Positions 15,074 through 23,458 of a DNA stretch of 55,278 nt are shown piece after piece (the stretch's first letter is position 1; each line of letters starts with the position of its first letter). The notes beneath the pieces were generated by a model. The model was not told the origin of the DNA. It searched no databases and worked only from the letters and a program-made list of their open reading frames with translations. Source of the DNA: Ruminococcus sp. UBA1394 (GTDB taxonomy: Bacteria > Bacillota > Clostridia > Oscillospirales > Ruminococcaceae); assembly GCA_002305725.1 (NCBI GenBank), contig DBQM01000059.1, positions 50,085 to 105,362 of the forward strand, read 5' to 3'. Made by a program: the position numbers and the translations under genes.

Positions 15074-16749
15074 CAGATTTCACCTCCGTGAATTTCTGTT
15101 ATGATATCGTCAATTGAGCCGCCCGGAGGGAGCATAGGAAGAACAAATTCGTCCATATCAATCTTGCAGTCAATAACTGCCGGACGCTTTGCCTCGATTG
15201 CCTTGTCAAGGGCGTCTGAAAGCTCTGCTGTGTTTTCCGCACGGAATCCCAGTGCGCCGAAAGCCTCAGCAAGCTTTACAAAATCTGTCTGACGGCAGAG
15301 AGTTGTATTTGAGTAGTGCTTGTTGAAAAACAGCGTCTGCCACTGTCTTACCATACCTAAAACGCCGTTGTTCATAAGTACAACGATTACCGGCGCATTG
15401 GTTGAAACGGCTGTTGCAAGCTCCTGTAAATTCATACCGAAGCTGCCGTCACCTGTGAACAGAACTGTAGGTTTATGAGTTGCGGTATATGCGCCGATAG
15501 CAGCGCCGAGACCGAATCCCATTGTACCCAGACCGCCGCTTGAAATGAATGTTCTCGGCTTTTCAAATTTATAGTGCTGTGCAACCCACATCTGATGCTG
15601 TCCGACGTCTGTTGCAATAACAGCGTCCTCCGGCATTTTTGCATTTACTGTTTCAATGATGTCATAAGGGGTCATAACCTCTGACTTCTGAACCATTCCG
15701 GCTTCTTTCGCCTTTAACTGTTCGATTTCGGCAGTCCATGCAGGGTGGCTCTGCTTTGAAAGCATGGTATTGAGCTTTGCAAGGGTTTCCTTTACATCGC
15801 CGTTTATTCCGAGATGGCTTGTGATGTTCTTGTCGATTTCGGCATCATCTACGTCTATATGTATAATGTTGCAGTTTCTTACATAAACCTGCTTGTTTCC
15901 TGTGGCTCTGTCGCTGAATCTTGCACCTACTGCGATTACAAGGTCAGCCTCAGCCTGTGCCATTGAGGAAGCATAGTGACCGTGCATTCCCTGCATACCA
16001 AGGAATCTCGGATTTGAACATGGAATTGCTGAAACGCCCATCATGCTGCAGCCAATCGGAGCGTCAATAAGCTCTGCAAATTCCATAACCTCTTTTTCAG
16101 CGTCGCCGGAAATTATACCGCCGCCGCAGTAGATATAAGGCTTCTGAGCCTCGGCAATCATTTCAACAGCAGTTTTAAGCTGTGAATCATCTGCCTTAGG
16201 GTCTTCATACTCTGGCTCGGGCTTTTTGTTTTCAAACTCTGTCTGAGCTATCTGAACGTCCTTAGGAATATCAACCAGAACAGGTCCCGGACGGCCTGAC
16301 TTTGCAATTCTGAAAGCCTCTCTGAGAGTATCAGCAAGGTCATTTACGTCCTTTACAATGTAATTGTGCTTTGTGATAGGAAGTGTAACTCCGCAGATGT
16401 CAACCTCCTGGAAGCTGTCACGTCCCAGCAGACTGCATGGTACGTTTCCTGTGATAGCAACCATAGGAACTGAGTCGAGGTACGCTGTTGCGATACCTGT
16501 TACAAGGTTTGTCGCACCAGGACCGGAAGTTGCAAGTACAACTCCTGTCTTGCCTGTGGCTCTTGCGTAGCCGTCAGCGGCGTGGGCAGCGCCCTGCTCG
16601 TGAGCAGTAATAATATGTTTAATGCGGTCCTGATTCTGATAGAGGGCGTCATAAATATTTATAACCTGACCGCCCGGATAACCGAAAATGCAGTCACAGC
16701 CCTGTTCAAGCAGAACCTCAATTATAATCTGTGAACCGGATATTTTCAT
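15073..16749 (-). CDS. ilvB: Acetolactate synthase large (catalytic) subunit
   Basis: IlvB is the ThDP- and FAD-dependent enzyme that condenses pyruvate with pyruvate or 2-oxobutyrate. Landmarks are FGYPGGQVINIYD, the catalytic Glu in HEQGAAHAADGYARATG, LGMQGMHG, and the ThDP-binding GDGSFGMNLQELATA...NNGVLGM. The chosen start gives 558 aa. An upstream in-frame ATG at 16770 is part of the ribosome binding site (GAAAGGAAC), so 16749 is preferred. The gene opens ilvBNC behind a leader ORF and terminator hairpin at 16789-16944. Confidence 0.97.
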   Translation of the reverse strand: MKISGSQIIIEVLLEQGCDCIFGYPGGQVINIYDALYQNQDRIKHIITAHEQGAAHAADGYARATGKTGVVLATSGPGATNLVTGIATAYLDSVPMVAITGNVPCSLLGRDSFQEVDICGVTLPITKHNYIVKDVNDLADTLREAFRIAKSGRPGPVLVDIPKDVQIAQTEFENKKPEPEYEDPKADDSQLKTAVEMIAEAQKPYIYCGGGIISGDAEKEVMEFAELIDAPIGCSMMGVSAIPCSNPRFLGMQGMHGHYASSMAQAEADLVIAVGARFSDRATGNKQVYVRNCNIIHIDVDDAEIDKNITSHLGINGDVKETLAKLNTMLSKQSHPAWTAEIEQLKAKEAGMVQKSEVMTPYDIIETVNAKMPEDAVIATDVGQHQMWVAQHYKFEKPRTFISSGGLGTMGFGLGAAIGAYTATHKPTVLFTGDGSFGMNLQELATAVSTNAPVIVVLMNNGVLGMVRQWQTLFFNKHYSNTTLCRQTDFVKLAEAFGALGFRAENTAELSDALDKAIEAKRPAVIDCKIDMDEFVLPMLPPGGSIDDIITEIHGGEI

Positions 16750-16788
16750 AAGTAAACAAGTTCCTTTCAATAAAAATATGTCAAAACG

Positions 16789-16815
16789 CCTGCGGACTTG
16801 TTTTTTTACCGCAGG
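16789..16815 (-). terminator. Attenuator hairpin upstream of ilvB
   Basis: Minus-strand CCTGCGG, 13-base A-rich loop, CCGCAGG, then CGTTTTGAC. It lies between the leader ORF stop and ilvB, 40 bases before the ilvB start. The T-run is short. Confidence 0.6.
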
Positions 16816-16854
16816 GCAGCTGAGTATATGTATAATAAGTACAATAAATAATGC

Positions 16855-16944
16855 TCAGACTCGGTAAATCGCCGGTTCTCCCGGCATAACTGCAAGATTT
16901 ATGACCGCATAAGCAGTTTTTACAGGAAAAAATATTCCAGCCAT
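16855..16944 (-). CDS. Leader peptide of the ilvBNC operon, 29 aa
   Basis: A 29-codon ORF (MAGIFFPVKTAYAV..., ending AIYRV) sits between the promoter and the attenuator hairpin, behind AAAGGAGG. Eight of its codons are Ile, Val or Leu (I4, V8, V14, I15, L17, V19, I26, V29). The stop is 40 bases before the terminator hairpin, and a pairing segment CTGAG/CTCAG lies between. Ribosome-mediated attenuation by charged branched-chain tRNAs is inferred from layout and composition. The Ile/Val codons are spread out rather than in a run. Confidence 0.6.
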   Translation of the reverse strand: MAGIFFPVKTAYAVINLAVMPGEPAIYRV

Positions 16945-16985
16945 ACAGGGAAACCTCCTTTAACAGATACTGAATACTATTTATT

Positions 16986-17014
16986 AATATATCACGATTG
17001 TGAAAAAGTTGCAA
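16986..17014 (-). promoter_or_regulatory. Proximal promoter of ilvBNC
   Basis: Minus-strand TTGCAA (17009-17014), 17-bp spacer, TATATT (16986-16991), about 45 bases before the leader ORF. Confidence 0.55.
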
Positions 17015-17135
17015 TAGCAAATTTTATTTTTGTAAGTTTTGAACATATAACGCCTGTGAAATCACGCTGACTGTCAACGAGATAACAACAGTTTAAAAAG
17101 CAAAGCCTGAGCGCCTTAAAACAATATACAAATAA

Positions 17136-17164
17136 ATTATACCACATTTTTTTCATTATTTCAA
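17136..17164 (-). promoter_or_regulatory. Distal promoter upstream of ilvBNC
   Basis: Minus-strand TTGAAA (17159-17164), 17-bp spacer, TATAAT (17136-17141). It is closer to consensus than the proximal promoter and would add about 150 bases to the leader. The stretch 17015-17300 holds no gene that I can see. Confidence 0.55.
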
Positions 17165-17303
17165 CAGCAAGCAAGCAAAAAACACAAAAAAATTGCCGGA
17201 GCGTTTCCAGCGCCGTTTTGCAGAGTCCGCATTTCCGGATTCTGAAATGTTTTTGTTAAATATAGAAAAAAATCAAATTTCCCTTTTATTTTTTTCAATG
17301 TAA

Positions 17304-17312
17304 TGATATAAT
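17304..17312 (+). promoter_or_regulatory. Extended -10 promoter of the GH2 gene
   Basis: TGATATAAT at 17304-17312, 43 bases before the start codon. The -35 region is T-rich and off consensus. Confidence 0.5.
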
Positions 17313-17355
17313 AATATTTAACAGAACAGCAATCCCCCACAATTAAGGAGAACTT

Positions 17356-20127
17356 ATGAAAAATATTATATATCTTGACGGCTTATGGGGACTTCGCCTT
17401 GACGCCGCCAAAGAAGGTATTGAAAAGGAATTTTACAACGGTGATTTTGATGACAGCATTATGCTCCCGGCAACCCTCTCTATTGCCGGAAAAGGTGAAA
17501 AAAATACCGTCCGTGAAACTTCATTTCTGACTGAGGAATACAAGTTTGAAGGGTATGCATGGTTTCAGCGAAAGGTTATTTTAAAGGACCTTAACAGCAA
17601 AAATGTCAGACTTTTCCTTGAAAGGACCAGAAAAACAATGCTGTGGATAAACGGCATACAGGCAGGCGGACTTCTCGACAGTCTGAGCACACCTCATATC
17701 TACGATGTGGGCGAATATCTGAAAAACGGTGAAAACACCATAACAGTCATGGTGGACAACACAGACTACCCCACAGGCGGCGGACACCTCACCTCCCCCG
17801 ACACACAGACCAACTGGAACGGTATCACCGGCGAAATATCGCTCCGCACCTACGAAAACAGCTATGCGGAAAATATCCAGATTTTCCCGGATATTCACAG
17901 CAGAACTGCAAGAGTAAGGCTTCATCTCTGCGGCTGTGACAAGGCGGAATTAAGCGTTGTTGCATTCATAGGCGATGACTGCTCTCCGCAGCAGCAGTTT
18001 GAAGTTACCGCTGACAAGGACGGTTTTGCGGAATTTACATATCAGATGGGTGAAAACATACACCTCTGGAGCGAATATTCCCCGAATCTGTACACCATGA
18101 CTATTGAGTTTGACAACGGCGATACCGAACATATAAAGTTCGGCATGAGAGAGTTTAAGGCTGACGGAATGGAATTTAAGATAAACGGCGAACCTGTTTT
18201 CCTCAGAGGAAAGCATGACGGTCTTGTATTTCCGATAACCGGCGCTGCGCCTGCTGATGTTGAAAGCTGGGTAAAGGTTCTCAAAACCGCAAAGGACTAC
18301 GGCATAAATCACTACCGTTTCCACACCTGCTGTCCGCCCGACGCTGCTTTTACAGCGGCTGATATGGTGGGTATCTACATGGAACCGGAGCTGCCTTTCT
18401 GGGGCACTCTGCCGGCAGAAAATGAGGACGGTTTCAACGCCGCCGAACAGGAATATCTGATAAACGAAGGCTGCAGAATGATGGACGCTTTCGGAAATCA
18501 CCCGTCTTTCTGTATGTTTTCTCTCGGAAACGAACTCTGGGGAAATCCGCAGCGCATGAACCAGATAATGAAAGACTACAAGGCTTACGACCGCCGTCAC
18601 CTCTACACAATGGGTTCAAACAATTTTCAGTTTTACCCTACAATCGTTGAAAATGATGACTTTTTCTGCGGTGTGCGTTTAAGCGGCGAAAGACTCATAA
18701 GAGGCTCTTATGCAATGTGTGACGCTCCGCTGGGTCACATTCAGACAAATAAGCCGGACACCTCCCACAGCTATGATACAATAATCTGTCCTCCTGTTTC
18801 TGAGGACGGCTCTGCTGTCGAGGGCGAAATTGAAATACAGTACGGCACAGGTGTAAAGAAAGTTAAGGTAACAGGCGGTTCGGGCGGTCTTAACCCGAAG
18901 ATACCTGTTGTTTCCCATGAGGTAGGACAATACACGTTCTATCCTGATTTTGACGAGATAAGCAAGTATACCGGTGTATTAAAGGCTGAAAACTTTGAGA
19001 TATTCAAAGAACGTCTTGATAAAAAGGGTATGCTTGACAAGTGGAAAAAATTCTGCAAGGCGTCCGGACGCTTTGCGGTGGAATGTTATAAAAACGAGAT
19101 TGAAACGGCAATGCGCTCAGAAAAGCTTGCCGGATTCCAGCTGCTTGATTTACAGGATTTTCCGGGACAGGGTACTGCGCTTGTGGGCATACTCAACGCA
19201 TTCATGGAAAACAAAGGCTTCGTGACTGCCCAGAAGTGGCGAGGATTCTGCTCAGACAAGGTACTGCTTGCACAGTTTGACGACTATGTTATATCCGGCA
19301 GCGAGTTTACAGCTTACATTTCCGCACGCTGCTATATCCCCGGAGGATTTCCGGACGATTACATACGCTGGGAAATTTCTGAGGATGGTCGTGTCCTTGA
19401 CGGCGGCGAAATAGAGGCAAAAAAGCAGACGGGCCTTATAAATCTCGGCGTCATAAACTGGAAAGTGCCGGAGTATACCGTACCGAAAAAAATCACGCTT
19501 ACCCTTACTGCAAAAAGCACCGAAAACAGCTACGACCTCTGGGTCTTCCCGGAAACAGATATTCCGGAAAATACAGACAACATCTTTATGACTGAAAATG
19601 TGAACACAGCTGTTGAGGAGCTCAGAAAGGGCAGCAATGTACTGCTTATAACGGACAAGCTCAAAAACAGCATCGACGGTGTTTACTGCACTGATTTCTG
19701 GTGTTACCCCATGTTCCGCTCGATTTCCGAGAGCATGAAAAAGCCTGTCCCGACAGGAACAATGGGACTGCTTATTGACAGGCATCATGAGGCACTCTCC
19801 CTTTTCCCGAGCGAACGCTACTCAACACCTCAGTGGTATAATATAGTAACCAGCGGCGTCTGCGCAGTTTTAGACGATACGCCAAAGGGATATTACCCGA
19901 TAGTTCAGACTATCGACAACTGGGAGCGCAATCACAAGCTTGGCAATGTATTTGAGGCAGAAGTATCAGAGGGCAGTCTTATGGTCTGCACAATGTCTCT
20001 TGAAAAGCTGCTGCAAAGCAATGAGGGCAGATGGTTTGTGAAAAGTATCCGCAGTTACTGCAGTTCAGAGGACTTCAGACCGTCCTCCAGACTTGACGAA
20101 GATTACATTATGTCGATTTTTGTATAA
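17356..20127 (+). CDS. Glycoside hydrolase family 2 protein
   Basis: This 923-aa protein has the GH2 order: an N-terminal jelly-roll sugar-binding domain (about 1-175, with YAWFQRKV and LWINGIQAGG), an Ig-like sandwich (about 180-270), then a TIM barrel beginning FLRGKHDGLVFP. The likely acid/base is E393 in SLGNELWG and the likely nucleophile E522 in SHEVGQY. A long C-terminal region (about 640-923) has no obvious match. There is no signal peptide, so it should act in the cytoplasm on imported oligosaccharides. GH2 covers beta-galactosidase, glucuronidase, mannosidase and others, and the sequence alone does not settle which. AAGGAG precedes ATG. It appears monocistronic, with no clear terminator. 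Confidence 0.85.
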   Translation: MKNIIYLDGLWGLRLDAAKEGIEKEFYNGDFDDSIMLPATLSIAGKGEKNTVRETSFLTEEYKFEGYAWFQRKVILKDLNSKNVRLFLERTRKTMLWINGIQAGGLLDSLSTPHIYDVGEYLKNGENTITVMVDNTDYPTGGGHLTSPDTQTNWNGITGEISLRTYENSYAENIQIFPDIHSRTARVRLHLCGCDKAELSVVAFIGDDCSPQQQFEVTADKDGFAEFTYQMGENIHLWSEYSPNLYTMTIEFDNGDTEHIKFGMREFKADGMEFKINGEPVFLRGKHDGLVFPITGAAPADVESWVKVLKTAKDYGINHYRFHTCCPPDAAFTAADMVGIYMEPELPFWGTLPAENEDGFNAAEQEYLINEGCRMMDAFGNHPSFCMFSLGNELWGNPQRMNQIMKDYKAYDRRHLYTMGSNNFQFYPTIVENDDFFCGVRLSGERLIRGSYAMCDAPLGHIQTNKPDTSHSYDTIICPPVSEDGSAVEGEIEIQYGTGVKKVKVTGGSGGLNPKIPVVSHEVGQYTFYPDFDEISKYTGVLKAENFEIFKERLDKKGMLDKWKKFCKASGRFAVECYKNEIETAMRSEKLAGFQLLDLQDFPGQGTALVGILNAFMENKGFVTAQKWRGFCSDKVLLAQFDDYVISGSEFTAYISARCYIPGGFPDDYIRWEISEDGRVLDGGEIEAKKQTGLINLGVINWKVPEYTVPKKITLTLTAKSTENSYDLWVFPETDIPENTDNIFMTENVNTAVEELRKGSNVLLITDKLKNSIDGVYCTDFWCYPMFRSISESMKKPVPTGTMGLLIDRHHEALSLFPSERYSTPQWYNIVTSGVCAVLDDTPKGYYPIVQTIDNWERNHKLGNVFEAEVSEGSLMVCTMSLEKLLQSNEGRWFVKSIRSYCSSEDFRPSSRLDEDYIMSIFV

Positions 20128-20212
20128 ATATATAAATTTATGCATTGAAAATTATGCAACCAGACAGTATACAGTCCATAGGGGAATCCACCCTAATTAC
20201 AGTTAAAATATA

Positions 20213-20221
20213 TGCTATAAT
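20213..20221 (+). promoter_or_regulatory. Extended -10 promoter of the DUF4234-to-spoIIR run
   Basis: TGCTATAAT at 20213-20221, 34 bases before the DUF4234 start. No convincing -35 box. Confidence 0.5.
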
Positions 20222-20254
20222 TTAACCGTAAATATTATTAGGAGGTTTTTACTT

Positions 20255-20608
20255 ATGGTTAAAAACAGAAACATTGCTGTCTGCATTATTCTCTCCATTG
20301 TTACCTGCGGAATTTACGGTATTTACTGGTTCATCTGCATGGTAAACGATGTGAATACAGTTTCAGACAAGCCAAATGACACAAGCGGCGGAGTGGTTTT
20401 CCTTCTTTCAATTATCACCTGCTCAATCTACCTCTGGGTATGGATGTACAAGGCAGGCGAAAAGATTGAATACGCTCAGCAGAAGAGAGGACTTCCGGCT
20501 ACAAATAATGGGGTGCTTTATCTTGTACTTGAGATATTTGGTCTTGGCATTGTAAGCTACTGCCTTATTCAGTCAGAGCTTAACAAGATGTCTTCAATGC
20601 CTGCATAA
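20255..20608 (+). CDS. DUF4234 domain membrane protein
   Basis: The 117-aa protein has the DUF4234 pattern of three hydrophobic helices, with TCGIYGIYWFICMVNDVN in the first and ITCSIYLWVWMYKAGEKI in the second. It is integral to the cytoplasmic membrane, and the function is unknown in the family. AGGAGG precedes ATG. The stop overlaps the next start (TAATG), which couples it to the DUF2752 gene. Confidence 0.85.
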   Translation: MVKNRNIAVCIILSIVTCGIYGIYWFICMVNDVNTVSDKPNDTSGGVVFLLSIITCSIYLWVWMYKAGEKIEYAQQKRGLPATNNGVLYLVLEIFGLGIVSYCLIQSELNKMSSMPA

Positions 20609-20997
20609 TGAAAAAGAGAATTTTAAAAGTTATTTCAATGCTTGCTGCCGTTTTAGCAGCAGGCATTGTTTATTATCTGTCAACCTTTGTAATCTCCATA
20701 AAATGCCCGATAAAAAGAATGACCGGTTTCTACTGCCCCGGCTGCGGCGCAACACGAATGTTTCTTAACATATTAAATCTGGATTTTTACAAAGCGTTCC
20801 GCTGCAACAGCGCTGTGTTTGTATGCCTGCCGTTTTTAGTATTGTTTTTTGCCATGAGGGCATACGGCTATATAAAAACCGGTACTCCCCTTTACAACAA
20901 GCCAATGAAGGTCATGATTGCAGTTATGACCGTTTTCCTGCTGATATTCGCTGTCTTGAGAAATATACCATGCTTTTCTTTTTTAGCACCACCGTGA
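20608..20997 (+). CDS. DUF2752 domain membrane protein
   Basis: The 129-aa protein carries the DUF2752 signature CPGCGATR (about 45-52) between a first membrane helix and further hydrophobic segments. The Cys pair suggests metal or redox chemistry, but the family has no known function. It is coupled to the DUF4234 gene by a one-base overlap, a pairing also seen in other Bacillota. The metallophosphoesterase gene starts 12 bases later. Confidence 0.85.
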   Translation: MKKRILKVISMLAAVLAAGIVYYLSTFVISIKCPIKRMTGFYCPGCGATRMFLNILNLDFYKAFRCNSAVFVCLPFLVLFFAMRAYGYIKTGTPLYNKPMKVMIAVMTVFLLIFAVLRNIPCFSFLAPP

Positions 20998-21009
20998 AAG
21001 GAACATGAA

Positions 21010-21819
21010 ATGGAATTTTTTTATCTGATAATATGCTTTCTGCTTTTATTGGCAATATATATCTATGCCGAAAACAAACTGCTTGTTATCAAAAGCTATA
21101 AAGTCAGAGCCAATATAAAAGGACTGAAAATCGTACAGATATCGGATATACACAAAAAGCGCTGTGAAAGGCAGATTTATGCCAAAGTAAAGCAACTTGA
21201 ACCGGATATCATACTGCTGACCGGCGACATTGTTTCCAGAACAGAAAAGGATTTTTCTCACCTTGACAATCTGACTGCCGCACTCACAAAGATATGCCCT
21301 GTTTATGCCTGTCCGGGAAATCATGAACTTGACCTGCCGGAAAAGGAATATGACACTTACAGACAGGTCATGAAGAAAAACGGCGTCAGCTATCTGGAAA
21401 ACAGCCAGGCTGTATATGAGTATAACGGCAGTCAGATAAAAATAGCCGGTGCGGCACTTAAAAGCAGTATCTACAAAAATCCGGACGGCAGATACTCAGA
21501 CCTTGAAAACTACACAGCAGACGAGCTTGAAAATGCCCTTGGGAAAAAGAACGGCTACACCATACTTTTAGCCCACAACCCGTTCTGCCTTGACGCTTAT
21601 TCACAGTGGGGCGCAGACATGGTTTTCAGCGGTCATGTACACGGCGGAGCAGTCCGGCTGCCGATTATAGGCGGTGTGCTTTCTCCGGAAAGGAAGTTTT
21701 TCCCGAAATACAGCAAGGGTATTTATAAGTCGGGCAAAACTGCAATGGTCGTTTCGGGGGGAATCGGAAAACTGAGAGTTTTCAATCCGCCGGAAATCGT
21801 TTTTCTGGAAACGGAATAA
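21010..21819 (+). CDS. Membrane-anchored metallophosphoesterase (YkuE/YaeI-like)
   Basis: A single N-terminal membrane helix (residues 4-20) anchors a calcineurin-like phosphoesterase domain. All five metal motifs are present: SDIH (D46, H48), GD (D73), GNHE (N104, H105), the AHNP histidine, and GHVHGG. YaeI/YkuE relatives hydrolyse phosphodiester bonds of lipids such as UDP-diacylglucosamine-like compounds, but the substrate here is open. AAAGGA precedes ATG by seven bases. It lies within a tight run of five plus-strand genes. Confidence 0.88.
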   Translation: MEFFYLIICFLLLLAIYIYAENKLLVIKSYKVRANIKGLKIVQISDIHKKRCERQIYAKVKQLEPDIILLTGDIVSRTEKDFSHLDNLTAALTKICPVYACPGNHELDLPEKEYDTYRQVMKKNGVSYLENSQAVYEYNGSQIKIAGAALKSSIYKNPDGRYSDLENYTADELENALGKKNGYTILLAHNPFCLDAYSQWGADMVFSGHVHGGAVRLPIIGGVLSPERKFFPKYSKGIYKSGKTAMVVSGGIGKLRVFNPPEIVFLETE

Positions 21820-21835
21820 GGCTGAGGTGTAAACA

Positions 21836-22732
21836 ATGAAAAGATTGTTATGTATTGTATTGTCAATTATAGCTGCGGTATCACTTCAGCTTCCTGTCTT
21901 TGCTGACAGCGACTCTGAATACGGCGATTTCCGTTACCGTCTGTGCGATTCCGACGGTGACGGCGAAAATGACAGCGTTAAAATAACAGGCTGCAAAAGC
22001 GATGTTATCAAAGCTGTTATTCCGGACGAGATAGACGGTTTGCCGGTTACAGAGCTTGGAAATGTGATTTTTATGGACTGCCGCAGATTAAAATATGTAT
22101 ACATACCGGAAACCGTCAATTACATTAATTTTCCTGTGAATACCGAAGACGGAAACGGTTCACTTTCTGACTGCAATTCGATTTTTCAGATTGAAGTAAG
22201 TGAGGAAAATCAATTTTTCTCCAGTATAAACGGCGTGTTGTTCAATAAAGACAAGACTACCCTGCTTTTTTATCCGGGCGGAAAACCTCTCTCATGCTAT
22301 AAAGTACCGGACAGCGTTGAAATCATATATGGAGATTCATTTACTGGGACAAGGCGACTGAAAAAACTGATTCTGGGGGAAAACACAAAAAAAATCGGAA
22401 AATATGCGTTTGGTTACTGTACAGCTCTTAAATGTGTTGTTTTTTCTGATTCACTTAAAGAAATAGATAGTGTGGCATTTAAGAGCTGCACCTCTCTTAT
22501 GTCAGCTGATATACCGGAATCTGTGGAAAATATAGGTTTGTCAGCGTTTTACTGCTGTGATTCATTGCAAAAAATCACAATAAACAATCCTTCTTGTGAA
22601 ATAGCAGTAATCGGTAGTTATGGAATGAATACAATTTCCGAAACAGCGGTTATTTATGGTTATACAGACTCAACGGCGCAGGAGTATGCCGAGGAATATG
22701 ACAGGATATTTATTCCGGTTGAAAAACCATAA
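21836..22732 (+). CDS. Secreted BspA-type leucine-rich repeat protein
   Basis: A signal peptide (MKRLLCIVLSIIAAVSLQLP, cleaved near VFA-DS) is followed by LRR_5 repeats of about 23 residues with the pattern IPxxVxxIxxxAFxxCxxLxxV. The repeats are irregular in the middle, where NGVLFNKDKTTLLFYPGG interrupts, as often in this family. No dockerin or C-terminal membrane helix is present, so the protein should be released or held non-covalently. GAGGTG precedes ATG. Family members bind host or polysaccharide ligands. The ligand here is unknown. Confidence 0.82.
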   Translation: MKRLLCIVLSIIAAVSLQLPVFADSDSEYGDFRYRLCDSDGDGENDSVKITGCKSDVIKAVIPDEIDGLPVTELGNVIFMDCRRLKYVYIPETVNYINFPVNTEDGNGSLSDCNSIFQIEVSEENQFFSSINGVLFNKDKTTLLFYPGGKPLSCYKVPDSVEIIYGDSFTGTRRLKKLILGENTKKIGKYAFGYCTALKCVVFSDSLKEIDSVAFKSCTSLMSADIPESVENIGLSAFYCCDSLQKITINNPSCEIAVIGSYGMNTISETAVIYGYTDSTAQEYAEEYDRIFIPVEKP

Positions 22733-22784
22733 TTTTTGAATAATGTCTGAAAAATCTGCCAATGATACCTGTGAGGTGAATGAC

Positions 22785-23405
22785 ATGAAAAAAACAGACA
22801 TTATTTTACTTGGCGGACTTATTGGAGCGATACTCTTTTCAAATATTGCACAGTTTCAGTCAACTCTTTCCGGACTGGAAAACGAAGTGCTGAGAATGCA
22901 CATTCTCGCAAATTCTGACAGCGAAGAGGACCAGCAGCTTAAAATTAAGGTAAGGGACAGTCTGCTGGAACATTCGGAGGAGATTTTCGGAGAGTGCAGC
23001 ACACTCGAGGAAATGAAGAATACTGCCGGTCATAAGCTTGATTATATAAACGACATCGTACTTGAAGTTATAGACGAGAACGGTTTTGATTACAGCGCAC
23101 AGAGCAGCCTTGTTAATATGGAGTTTGACGACCGTGTTTACGGCGGTCTAACCATGCCGGCCGGAAATTACGATGCGCTGAGGATAACGATAGGCGAAGC
23201 GCAGGGGCATAACTGGTGGTGTGTGATGTACCCGCCGCTGTGTATTCCGGCAGCTGAAACAGTAAGCGCCGATACTGACGCCGCAAAAGATTATTTCACA
23301 AAAGAGGAACTGGATGTCATGGAAAATCCGGAGAATTACCAGGTGAAGTTCAGGTGCGCAGAGGTGTTTAAAGGAATAAAAAAGAAAATTTCTGAAATTT
23401 TCTGA
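22785..23405 (+). CDS. spoIIR: Stage II sporulation protein R
   Basis: SpoIIR is a forespore-secreted signal that triggers processing of pro-sigma-E by SpoIIGA. The 206-aa product has an N-terminal membrane or signal helix, then the family hallmarks VLRMHILANSDSEEDQ, LKIKVRDSLL, and YGGLTMPAGNYDALRITIG followed by GHNWWCVMYPPLC. A longer frame begins at 22743, but GAGGTG nine bases upstream fixes 22785. It is the last gene of the run from 20255 and ends at a strong terminator. Whether the organism makes spores cannot be told from this gene alone. Confidence 0.9.
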   Translation: MKKTDIILLGGLIGAILFSNIAQFQSTLSGLENEVLRMHILANSDSEEDQQLKIKVRDSLLEHSEEIFGECSTLEEMKNTAGHKLDYINDIVLEVIDENGFDYSAQSSLVNMEFDDRVYGGLTMPAGNYDALRITIGEAQGHNWWCVMYPPLCIPAAETVSADTDAAKDYFTKEELDVMENPENYQVKFRCAEVFKGIKKKISEIF

Positions 23406-23411
23406 TAAATG

Positions 23412-23449
23412 AAAAACCGGAAAATCCGATCGGATCTTCCGGTTTTTTT
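23412..23449. terminator. Bidirectional terminator between spoIIR and the cellobiose phosphorylase gene
   Basis: AAAAACCGGAA...TTCCGGTTTTTTT with an inner ATCCGATCGGAT palindrome. It sits between convergent genes and has A- and T-runs on both sides. Confidence 0.85.
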
Positions 23450-23458
23450 ATATAAGAT

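Noticed and set aside
16781..17020. 79-aa frame covering the ilvB leader
   Set aside because: A different frame of the leader region without a ribosome site. The 29-codon ORF behind AAAGGAGG explains the region better.
20128..20254. Terminator after the GH2 gene
   Set aside because: I saw no GC-rich stem with a T-run in this gap. Transcription may read into the next run.
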